Shown: piece by piece, positions 48,301 through 60,300 of the stretch | Position numbering within the stretch: position 1 is the stretch's first letter | Layout: each line of letters begins with the position of its first letter | Assembly: GCF_027942865.1 (NCBI RefSeq) | Contig: NC_134529.1 | Coordinates: forward strand, 16,978,467-17,042,466 | Direction: 5' to 3' | Source of the DNA: Odontesthes bonariensis | Taxonomy: Eukaryota; Chordata; Actinopteri; Atheriniformes; Atherinopsidae | Length of the DNA stretch: 64,000 nucleotides | Made by a program: the position numbers and the translations under genes | The notes under the pieces: model-generated | Told to the model about the DNA's origin: nothing | Database searches by the model: none | Seen by the model: only the letters and a program-made list of their open reading frames with translations

Positions 48301-51300
48301 TTTTTCCCAGGTGAAGTGTTTTTTCCAATTTTGTCTGGATTTTGTTATATTTCTCATGCAATATATGTAATCAACTTAAGGCACAGCATGTCACTTGGGA
48401 AATTAACCCTTCACATGATCACATATGATGCAATCTGCAGTGCGTTGGGTATTTGTTTGGTCTCCTGAGAAAAAAATACCCATCTAACATAGTCTGTGTC
48501 AAGAGGAGCTGCTAATTTCAGTCACTTACAACCCTCCTTTTCTTCCACTTCCAGGTCTCCAACAAAGGTAAGAAGAACATGTAAAAGTCTTCTTGTTTTT
48601 CATGGTGCTCCTTCTGTCTGAGGCAGCACCAGACAAGGGTTTCTCTTTCTATCATTTAGGGGTCTCCAACAAACAACGTCTCTCCAACATCGACTCCTGC
48701 CAAATCTTCAAACGCTGTTCCCACACTGCAGCCTCCTCCTGGGGATGGTGCTGCCGGTGCTGCTGCGTCAGCTGCTCCAGAACCAGCTGAAGAGTAAGTT
48801 TGTGGTTCTTTCTATTTATTTTTCTTGATGATGTCCAAGATTATGATTAAGGGTAAACAATGCAATGGATTACATCAACATCAAAAGTTCAAGCACCCTC
48901 TCTTGGAGTTTTTAGGCTTGTAAGTATCATGAGACTAAACCAAACAATTATTCATTTTGACAGGTATAAACAACGTTATCTCCTGCATTGCAGTAATGCC
49001 ATTATTGTAGCAACTTTTACACCGTCTTGGTGATGACAAGACTTTATACATGCCTGCTTCAGTTTCAGCCCTCAAACCCCATGGATGCTGTTTGTCATCA
49101 TTGTCAGTGATGGATATAATAGCTGTAGTTGTCAGCTATATGCTAAAGTCCATGGTAAAAGGGATGAATTTTGAACCCAAAAGCAGACCAGCAAGAGACA
49201 GAACACAGGAAATTCTTTATACTCGAAGATAGTCAAAATTAGCTAAACCCAAAATCTGTAAGAAGAGGCAGAGCCAGACTGAAAAAAAAACAAGGATGGA
49301 GTCAACAACAAACCGGCAACTGACAAGGAAAACTCAGGAGACTAAATAGTGACAGGACATATTCAACTAATTGGAAACATATGTGAAACCAAGGACAACC
49401 AAACAGGAAGTAACTGGAAATTGACTTTCAAAATAAAACAGTAAATGGTAAACTTAAAGCTGCAGTCTGCAGGATTTGTTGTTGTCATACGTAAAGTCCT
49501 AATTTTTGGCATTTTAAGAGTTTACATGATCTATCAGAACGCTTGAAGTTGAAAATGGTGACCTCTGTAGTCGCAAAAAGCAAGAAATGCTTATTTTTTA
49601 ACCGAAAAATAAAAAGTTATTCAACTTCCTGTCCCGCCCCATCAAAACACATGAGAACTCGTGCACGTCTACGTGCACGCCAGATACGCTTACACGACTC
49701 CTCATTCATCACCTCACCTGTCATTTGAGATCATGGAAGACACAGTAAGTAGACTAGCCCGTAATGAAGTTCAATAGTCTAGATAAAAAAGCGTGGGGAC
49801 GAGCCTACCTTGTATCGCGCGTGCACAATCGGTGATTGACAGGCAGCAGAGCCCAGCTCGTAACCTGATTGGTTACCTTTTACCGGTCCGGTCTGCAATT
49901 TTGTAAACAAACCTGCTGGCTTTGGAAGGACCTAGCGGGACATATAGGGGACCTAGAGAACTCATTTTTTTTTGTATTGGGGTATTTAATGTACTGCTTT
50001 CAGAATCCCCGGACAGTTCCAGGGATTATGCTTGAAAAAGAGTTGCAGATTGCAGCTTTAAGAAAGCCCTGAACAGAACACACTTAAAAACTAAACAGAA
50101 CACAATCAGAATACAAACTAACAACAAAAACCTGGACTACCTGGGGTCCGTTTCACGTAGCAGGTTCAACCAACTCTGAGTCTATTCCTGATCTCTGAGT
50201 TGATCTACTCTGAGATAGAAAACCCTGAGTTTTCGGTTCCAGAAACGCTGATTTGAGTAAGGTTAATCAACTCTGAGTAAGTTCACCTTGAGTTTAGCGC
50301 GTGCACCACAACTTTAAAAAGCCAGCATCAATGGAGCCCCGATTCGACGAGTCACCTTGGCAACGGGGAAGAGGAGGGGCTACGTTTTTCACCAACCTCG
50401 AATTGGAAATCTTAATGCGCTCATACGGCGAGTTTCAATACGTTTTTAGAAATAAGTGCAACACCGTTGCAGCAGCAAAAGTGTAAGTTTAAATGTAGTC
50501 CTTTGCAATCACAATAATATTACAGGGAAACTGCTTGAATGGTAGCCCATTCATTTATTTCATTTAGGTGCAATCCCGCAGGGGAGAAGCGCTCTTGGCA
50601 GCAGTTTAAGATGAAATATAAAAACATTGTTCAAACAGGTGAGACCTCGGCATGGAGGTACCTCATTTTGATCATGTTTTACACTGTAAAATAAATATTA
50701 AGTGGCTATTTGACTGTGCAGTTATTTTATTCCCAACATAATGCTGTTTTCACACACATAAACTATGTCTTCTCATCTATATCATCCATCCATCCATTAT
50801 CTATACACCGCTGAATCCGTCAGTCGGGTCGCGGGGGGGCTGGAGCCGATCCCAGCGGTCAATGGGCAAGAGGCGGGGTACACCCTGGACAGGCCGCCAG
50901 TCCATCACAGGGCCACACAGAGACAAACGAGACAAACAACCATACACACTCACAGTCACTCCGAAGGACAATTTAGAGTCATCATCTATATCATGTTCTG
51001 TTAAATAATTAAGCCTATTTAAACTAACACAGACTTCTACTGAGCCAACAGAAAGAAGGCAGATGCCCGTAAAACGGGTGGTGCCCAGCACCGCCACCTC
51101 TAACGGGAGGGCAGTGGCTGAGGGAATCCCCGGAGGGAATCCACCCCCAAGACACGGGTGCCTTTATAAAATATAATAGGCCTATATATGTCTTTTTTAA
51201 GCCTATTCATACAAATATTTATTTGTCTTTTATGTCTTTTTTTTCTTTTGTCCCAACACATTCTGATGGTGCCGCTCAAAAAGATAATTGTCTGTCAATG

Positions 51301-54300
51301 CAAAAATCTATGCGCGGTCTGATAACCATCTCCGACGAATATTTAATTCTCTGCGCAATAATGCTGCACCTTCATCCACGGGATCATTGTCAAAAGGACA
51401 TGTTCGTGAAAAAGTCGCCTCCTACTGTGCCTAATGGACTTCTAGAAGTAGAAGAACTCGCTCTGCTGAATGAATGAATGAGGAAATCAAATGGCGTGTG
51501 TGGCTGAAAGAGGGCGGAGACAGAAAGAAACTCAAGGTTTTTTGAATAAAACCTGGTCCCGACCAGGTTAGGTTCAGAGAGTCTGTTACTCCGGTAACTG
51601 ACCGTGAGGTTAAGTTACCTCTCTTTGTGAAACAGGCTAGAGTTACCCCTCTTTCTCGGGGTTGAGTTACCTCCCTTTGTGAAACGGAAAACTCAGGGTT
51701 TCCCTCATTTCAGGGTTAACCTACTCAGAGTTTTCACTAAACCTGCTACGTGAAACGGACCTCTGGAGTAAAACTGGACTGAGGACAAATACTGATGAAT
51801 CTGGAAAGCTAAGACAGAACAAACTGGAAAGTGAACTGAGACCAGGACTCAAAGATAAACACAAGATCAGAATAGAGGCAAGACAAGACAAAGACTATAT
51901 CAGGAAAATAAAACAAAACACATAACAAAGGCAAATCATCAAAGAGTGATTAGAGACAAAAAGGCACATCAAGAAAAGACGAATGCAGAAAATAAATCCT
52001 AATTCAAACCAATAACTCTAACCCAAAGAAAGAAACCCTCTTACAGTACAGATTACATTGGGATAAAGAACGCAATTTGATACAGCTGATAAAAACCCCA
52101 AACACTAACAATAATACCAATGTAACTGTCCCTGCATCTTCTACTTTTGTTTATTACAACTTACTCAGTTGCACTAAAAATGAGACCGATTTAACCAAAT
52201 AAATGAATAAGTAAAGGGGTGAAAGAATCCCAGAAATGATCATGGGCTGAATGTATTCATTCTTTAGCTCTCTGTTGGACCTGGATCCACTGTCCTCCTC
52301 TGGTCCCTCAGCACCATCAGCCGCTCCGACATCTTGGGGAGGTGAGTGGCTCCTTCCAGCCAAATCAGCTGCCACTTCATCTGAGGGCAGGCACGCCCAC
52401 TTACCAGCATTTCAGGCAGTGTATTGAACTGCAGTAACTACACCTGGCGCAAGTTATCCATTTGACTTAGTTAATGTGTAGTCATCAATCCTTACCAATA
52501 GTTCAGACTTTTAAAAAATAACTTTTTCACTCCTTGTAAAAAAAAAAACTACCAGAATAATATATTGATCTTTTTTTTTCTGTTTCTTAAATTTTTTGCT
52601 TACATAGATCTTCTTGGATCAGGTGAGTGTCACTTCCCTCCTCACTTCTCTTGTAGACTCTGATCCAGACTAGTGTAGTCTTAAATAATCTCCCAGGTTG
52701 CATTGATGTTACTAACTTTCCTTCCTAGCAAACACTAACAGAAAATTGAAGTGACTTGGCCACACTATTAGTGTTTGATTCAAATTAAAAATGAAAATAG
52801 ACTAGAGTGTATTAATGTCACATGGTTAGCTCCCTGTTTGTCTCCTTGAGCTGTTCTCTTTAGTCTGAGTACTCTTTTTGTTTCTCTGCCTTCTCTCTCC
52901 CCTTCCTCCACATATTCCATTTGTATGTTTTTGGTTTATAACGGGGGCTATTTTGGTTGGTTGTTGTTTTATTTATTGATTATGAACGGGTGGTGTTGGA
53001 TCCTTTTGCGACTTTAATTTGTTTACAATCTGGATTTTAATTTTGTCAATACGTTTTAAATGACCTAAATGGTTTTTTATTTGACTGGACTTTTGTTTTG
53101 GCTTCTTTTCCTCACTGTCACATCGGTGACTCCTCTGGTTACTTTGGTTGCTCCCTTGTGGTTTATTTTTCTGCCTTTCTTTGGGGATTTCAAACACCCA
53201 AATGGCAGAAATGGGCGTTTCCTTGCTATCTGAACCCACCCTCACCGCAGAGCCCTCCCCTGCAGCAGCAACGCCCACACCTGCAGCGGCAGAACCTGGA
53301 GTCTCTCTAGCTCCTCCCACTAGTACAGCAGCCGCCACTTCCCCTGGCGCCACCAATATGGATCTGTTGGGAGGTCAGTGGGCTTCCAGAAAATTCTCTG
53401 CGAAGGAATCAATCTGAGAAGCTCAAGCCCAAAAACCCATCACACACGATATCACACTCAAATGCATGCTGAAACACATCTAGTATATAGCCGGCACAGA
53501 TATTGTTTGTACACTACAAGCAATCATCAAAAACAGTTGCTTCTTACTGCACTGATGCACATCCCCCTCATTTTCAGCTATGTCGCATAGAAATGATGAA
53601 AGTTACTGAATGACCACAAAGACCAAATTGAAAAGCACCAGGAAGCTGCAAAAAATGTAAAGAAAACAGAATGCAATGGTTTGCTGATCCTTTAAACTCC
53701 AAAAGTCATTTTTCTCGTTTCTTGGAAAATACTTTCATTGAAAGTTTGACATCAAAAGCCATCATTCCGTTTGTAACATTAATGTTACATTCGATATTTG
53801 TTACACTGATGTGAAAAATAGTAGCAAGGCAAGGCACCAGGCCAAGCTACCGTAAACATGGAAACAGCAGTTAACATTGGCATGCTGCTTTCTATTCTGA
53901 CACTACCATAGTCTGGATGATAAAAATGAGTCTGGGGTCAAGTGATTGGTTGAAAGTTGGGGTGGTGGTAACTGTGCATAAGTGTCATCAAGTGACATTA
54001 TGAAATCAAAACTAACACTGTATAGAAAATAACATAAGGTGCCTTTCCATTGATGGAAACTTGCAGGCTTGCAGTGCTACTTTTACACTTGCAGGAACGG
54101 TCTCATAACAGGTCCCATAAAAAGCCTTTTTGATTTCATGGTGATTTCACCACTCACTTGCCGGTGTAATATTTTGCAGCATCTTCAATCACAACATCAG
54201 TTCTGAGTGTACCAAAACAGCAATAACGATAGAGGGAACATAGATAGTTTCTGCAGTGCTGTTTGTGGTGTTGAGCCTCCATTATATATGTCATGTGTGT

Positions 54301-57300
54301 AATTCCTAGCACAAACTGGGACATCAAAACAGTTCTGTAACTTTTTATTTTTGATTCACTGTAGTCTTAAACAATGGGTAGGAGTAGCTGCTGAGCAAAA
54401 ATACAACCTACAATATATTGTGATAGATATATTTAAGAATAAGAATTCATACAAACAATGGTTTTTCCACAGTTTTCTGGATGCAATTTAATTATTTTAA
54501 ATAGTTGTAGTGGCTTTCTTCCATGAGTTTTTGGGCCATCTGGGAATTTTTATGCCCTTGCTTTCATGGGTTGTAGAGATTTGTGTCAGGACTGACCTCC
54601 TCACAGACTTCTGCACACGGCCGTCGACTGTTAAGAAGAGTTATTTCTTGTATCCATGTAACATGGCTTTCTTTGACATCCTTGTTTAGGGAGACAACTG
54701 GTTATAGAGCCTATATATTCTCATGGGAGAATCGAGCATGAACATAAGTAAGAGATAAGAGATCATTTTGCCCATACATGCAGAGGAAATGGTACCTTTT
54801 TCAACAAGTCACATATCTTTGAATATTCTGACATTGAATTTGCTCTTTTCAAACTGGCAAATCAATAAATTAAGGTCTCTCTGTGTCTCAGTCACAAAGA
54901 TCTGGCGATGCAGTTATCTCTTAGCAAGAGAAAATATGACTAGATTACGCAACTATAAAATAAATGCAAATTTCAACATTTGTTTATCAGCCCAATAAAG
55001 ATCCACAAAAGTTTCACAAGGCTTATCCCAAGCTCACATGTTTCACAACACTCCTACCATGCCCACTCCACAGACCAGAAGTCCAAATCACTTTGCATTA
55101 TACTTGAAATATGTAACGCGTTATCTTGTATGTAGAGGATCTTCGTTTCACCTCGTCATTTTTGCATTAACCACTCTGTACAAAAGGTTTAGATTAGGCG
55201 CTACAGAGGTGGCTCCTGCTGTTAGAGCACACACAAAGCCTGCTCTCAAATGGCCTGCAAGTGACTGCAGTGGAAATTTGGCAAATTATGATTTCAAATG
55301 AGTCATTTTAATTAAAAAATTAATTAATTAGAGAGAAGGATTTTACTATTGAATAAGAATGATGAAATAATATTTTTTAATGATGAGATCAAACAGTGCC
55401 TTTCATTGTAGAACAATATTTCTGAAATTCTTAGATTATTTATTTGAATATTTTCCTTTTTTTTTTTTTTATAAGAACCAATTTTGGGATCCATTCCACA
55501 TAGATGTAATAAACATAAAAGTGCAATGTCATTCCCTTTCTTCCTACTCACACACACCTGGATTTGGTATTCTTTCAGAAATACTTAACATACTCACATG
55601 CACACTCACCATTTGGCTGGCACACCGCTACACTCATTCCCCACATGCGTCTTGTTTGATAGTTCAACATGCTTTTCTTTGACCGCAGTGAAAAGCAATT
55701 CTATCAAACCCTATCACGTGGATACAGCTACAGATGGCAGCTGTAACATTTGTAGACTGCTGGCTTACTCTGCTCTTTGTGCACTAGATTAATCCTTGCT
55801 TTAGTGCCTCCTGTCTGTACCCATTTATTCATTCACCTGTCAGTCATCTATGTCACATAATGCTGCTCTTTTACACTTGCAGACACTGTAACAAGTGCCG
55901 ATTAATTTTTACGACTCAAATAGTTGAATCCTACCTTCAATTTCTTGGTATTCTCCTTACCTCCTGGTATTTCTTAACTTCTTCTTCTCTTTTCTAATCC
56001 TTATATCCTCATCTCTCTCTTGACGTTTCCGTCCTGGGGTTTGTGTGAACTTCAGATGACTTTGCAACACCTGCTCCTGCCACTGAGGCCTCTGCCGCAA
56101 CAACTGAGGGTGGGGCTGCTGCCACGCCCACCCCAGCCACCAACGCTGGAGCTGGTGGGTGATTGAAAATCCGAGTGTGTGTCTGCTTGTGGGAGTGAGT
56201 GTGAATGTATTCAAGACAGTGGCATACGCGTGTAAATCTAAGTGACAACCACATGGTTAGCTTGGTGGTACAAAAACATTTCTGTGTCTTTTTATTTCTT
56301 TTTTCTTCATATGTCTTTTTGCTTGCTTACTGTGATGATTACTACTTTTTACTTGCAGTCATTTAGCTTCATTAAGCATTTGTCCTTGGTCAAAACTATT
56401 TCAAAATTGGGAAAAGATCATGCTTTGAAAAACACAGCTTGATCGTGTTGCTTGAGTCTGCTCCAAGTGTCCATATGTGATGCTTTTTGTGCCAAGAGCA
56501 CACGTGAGTATTTTTCCTTCTCGGCTCTCTGACAGAGAGGCTTTTTGTAGAAAAGATTGCCAAATTTCTCCCACTGTCCTGAGGGCTTTATTCTTCACCA
56601 AAGCAGGATTAACACAGTCTGTTTCACGTTCACTTTGAATGGGGGGGGGGGGGGGGGGGGCTTTGACTGTTAACAAAATATGGGTCCTTTGTTTCTTGCA
56701 ATTGTTAGCATTGCTTGCAGTTGTAAGTTGTGCAAAGCTTGAATTCTTATCAGGTCATAGAGCAGGTTCCACCTAATCAAATCACGTCTGACTGATTGTG
56801 GCAACCTTGCCAGACACATCAGAGACATACAACAAGCCTGAAGTTTGAATCCTGTTTTACAATTGTACTTTTTTTTTTTACTCTGACTGCATAATATGAA
56901 TGGGTACATTGCTTATGTATACTATAACTATTGACTTTTTTTTTAGACTGAATCGTTCATACCACTCTCATAACTGTATGGCGAATATGAGGCTACAGCA
57001 AAGAGATGTTAGTTTTCTATGTCATCAAGAACACTTAAACTCTTGTAAGACAAAACCAATTATCTTCATTTGAGTTGATTAATGAGTTGCTAGTAATGAG
57101 GTGCCAGTAGGCGTCACTGGAGATCGACAGGGTTAATGTTTTTACTTGTCCCAAGACAAACCAGCTGTTTGCAAAACTAAACTAACAGAGCTGAGGAGAG
57201 AGTCCCATTTATCTGCAGGTACTTTCGCTTAAACAGGTGTGAAAGCAGGATTTATATGTATGTGTTATATAATTGTGTACTGTTTTTACCTATAGTTTGA

Positions 57301-60300
57301 GTGTTTCATACAGATTGCATCGGTGCGTATGATTCAGTCTATGCATTCATTGCTGCTTACAAAGCGAATCAGGGGTTCATCTCGAGTCTTTGCGCTGGAA
57401 CAGTAGGAGGCAGATTCACGATTCGTTACTGCTTCCATCTGGAAGGACCATTGGTGTTACTGTTGCAATCAAGAACAAAACTTATCTCCTGTCTTTTGGT
57501 AGAAGAAGAAAATAAGTGAAGTTTCCTTTGGTGATTACCTGTAATAGTCATCTGCTTTTAGAGTTTTGCTGTTTATTCGGGGAGTTTTTGAATTGCGAAA
57601 GCATTTGTACCACAGTTGTTTGTCTTTTTTTTAAATCACAGATGGAGTGTGTTGGAACTCTGCATGTTTTCCTATCATTCCTCTCAGATGCTTTTTCATT
57701 CCCCTCTCCTCCTTTTATGGCTATTGGAGTGTTTTCAGTACCAATGCATGAAATACAGAACAATGCTGTGCGAACATGCTGAGCACTAAAAGTAAGTCAA
57801 TAAGAATCCTAAGAAAATAACGCAGGGATTGATAAACTAGCTTTTTCTGTCTTGTCGTTTAACCCGAGATCAACTGAGCCACATGAGAAGGACTAATCAG
57901 ACCACTTCTCTATGAATAATAATTTCAAAATCTGAAATTGTCTCAAATTTTCATTCAGTATTGCATCAAAGTAATCAGTAATCTGTTTTCTAGTGAAGTC
58001 AGTGTCTAACATTCCCCTTCCCTTCCATGTGTCATATTTCTTTCTCACCCCCATCCCACTTCTTCCAAAAAGACCCTTTTGCACCTATGGATGATAGTGC
58101 CAACGCAACGTCTTCAGGTCTAGACCTTTTCGGCATGATGACGGTGGAGAATAATAGTTCACTGGACGCCTGTTTTAGTTCTGTGGTGCCCCAGCCCTCC
58201 CCCTCCCCTTCCCCCCTCTTCACATCCGCATCCAACTCCATCACCACCACTGCAACCATTTCAGCATCAGACACCACTGGGCCCGGGACTGACCTTTTCA
58301 GCGGTAAACGTTAGAGAAGTGTGTGGTTCCGGATTCATCTCTCTCTTTTTGTCGTACTGACTTGCATCTTCGCCTGTTCTCTGGTCTGACGCGCCTTGTC
58401 ATCTTCTCTAGTGTCTTCTTCTCACCCCTCGTTTATTGTTTTCCTCTGTCATATATTTGCAATTTTGCTGTGTTTGAGCCTCATCAACATTTTGGGTGCG
58501 CATGTGTTCTTAGATATCTTTGACTCCATGCCAGAACCAAGCCTCTGCAGAGCGGACCCCTCTCCCAGTGCTGACTTGTTTTCAGCAGGTACCCTTTTGC
58601 ACTCAGTCTGCCATGTTGCGTGCGCTCTTATTCTCCTATGCTGTCTTGTTGTGTCTGCCTTTTTGCTTTGCCCTTGGCTTTGATTTGGCAACAGAAAAGG
58701 GAGATGGGATTGCTTTCTTGTGGGTTGGCCAGAAGCTGCTGAGCTGTCTGAAATGTTTACTAAATGACTCCTTACCTCCTTTCCAATTCCAGCATGAATT
58801 GTGTGCACTGCAACTGTAATTTGCCAGTGCATTATAATGAATCACAGTCAATAGTTTGTGTGTATTTGTGCGAGTGTGTGGTCTGAACATCATCTCCACC
58901 TTGCCTTCTCCAGCGGATGCCTTCAGCTCCCCTGCCCCCATCCTCTCCTCAGCACCCCCACCCAAAATTGACACAGGAGCCATCATGAGCTTGTTTGGTG
59001 GTGGGTAACTCATATGACTGCCTGCCCACACTCTGTCTTGCTGGTTCATGAAAATACCATAAAAAAGGAGAAGAACAGCTGAAAATCAAACTGAAACCAT
59101 TACGTTTTTCCTTCATAACTACAGGGATTGAGTCTGCTACAAACTGTACTCTTGTTCTTTATAGACAACTTGTGTGCCTCTTTTTGGAAGTGTAACACCT
59201 GGGCGCTTGAAATAAAACTTGGTCTTATTGAAATAGTTTTATTTGAAATAATATTTCAAGTTAAGTATTTATCAACTTGAAGCAATATCTTTGACCTTTT
59301 CTGGGGAAAAATGTCGATATAAAGCTGTTTTGGATTGGAATGCATTGGTACAGTTAGGGTTGCTGATGTGTGTTGACTTAGGAAAAACTATGAGCACAGA
59401 TTTGACATAAGATAAACGATAAATTTGAAAATGTACGAGGACTCTTTGACCACTGAAAAATGAAGAACGCATTAAGATATGTGAGTGTAAGTGGGCGATT
59501 GTTTTGAATCCAAAAAGGCCACGTTACTGGTACATTGCTGATACAATTTTTGTGATTGTTTGCATTTTCAGCCCTGATTTCTAACTCTAAACATTTTGTT
59601 TGGAATTACTAGTGTTGAAGGCGAAGGCTGATTATTACCCTTCTTTGCCCTTATGCTGCAATGGAAACGGCTCAACCTGTTTTGACCTGGCATGGAATGG
59701 TTTGGTCATGTTTTGGTTGACCTGCCACAGAGTCTGCAGGAGGAGACGCCCCAGCTGCTGCTGCTCCTGCTGCCCCCGGTGCTGAGCTGATGTCAGGTAC
59801 ATCCTCACATGTGTGAACTTGCACTTGAACGGCACATGTCGCAGACATTTCACAGCTTTAGCTTCATTTCACTGACTGAGCATTTCAAGGTGTAAAACAC
59901 ATTGAAAAGATACCTGTTATGCCTTACCGAAGGTTGAAATTAAAGGTTTAGCAAAGGTATGGATCACACCCAGATGTTGAGTAAGCATCTATATTTTAGA
60001 AAAGCACAGTAAGACAATGCTGATCTGGGTAGCATCTCCAGCTAGTAACGGAAACAGTTTGTCACACAAAATACAACCAAGATGATTATTTGCGTCTATA
60101 TATACATGAATTGCATCAATGTATTTATGTTTAAATAATTAGCATTAAGCAAAACTAGTCTGTGCGTGGAGTTGCAGTTTTTTAGCCATGTGATATCAAC
60201 CATTTCACAAGCCAAAAAAAAAAGATTGCGACATGCACAATGTTTTAAAATGTGGTCTGCAAGCAGGACATAAGAAGCTGTGAGCTAGAACACTGACATG

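Larger units (their letters stand above)
50144..51762 (+). mobile_element. Harbinger-like DNA transposon, deleted and interrupted
   Basis: The inverted ends are nearly perfect for over 20 bp: GGTCCGTTTCACGTAGC at 50145 and its reverse complement ending at 51761. The inner ends carry repeated CTCTGAGT-type motifs. A Myb/SANT-like frame remains (50331-50638), as in Harbinger second genes; no DDE transposase was found. CTG trinucleotides at 50141 and 51763 could be the 3-bp target duplication. A LINE copy is nested inside. Confidence 0.7.

Noticed and set aside
48593-48790. Cysteine-rich 65-aa frame
   Set aside because: It is the wrong frame of the snap91 exon 48660-48793.
55689-55790. Possible snap91 exon after ACCGCAG
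   Set aside because: It is open in phase 1, but there is no usable donor before the stop and no similarity to AP180.
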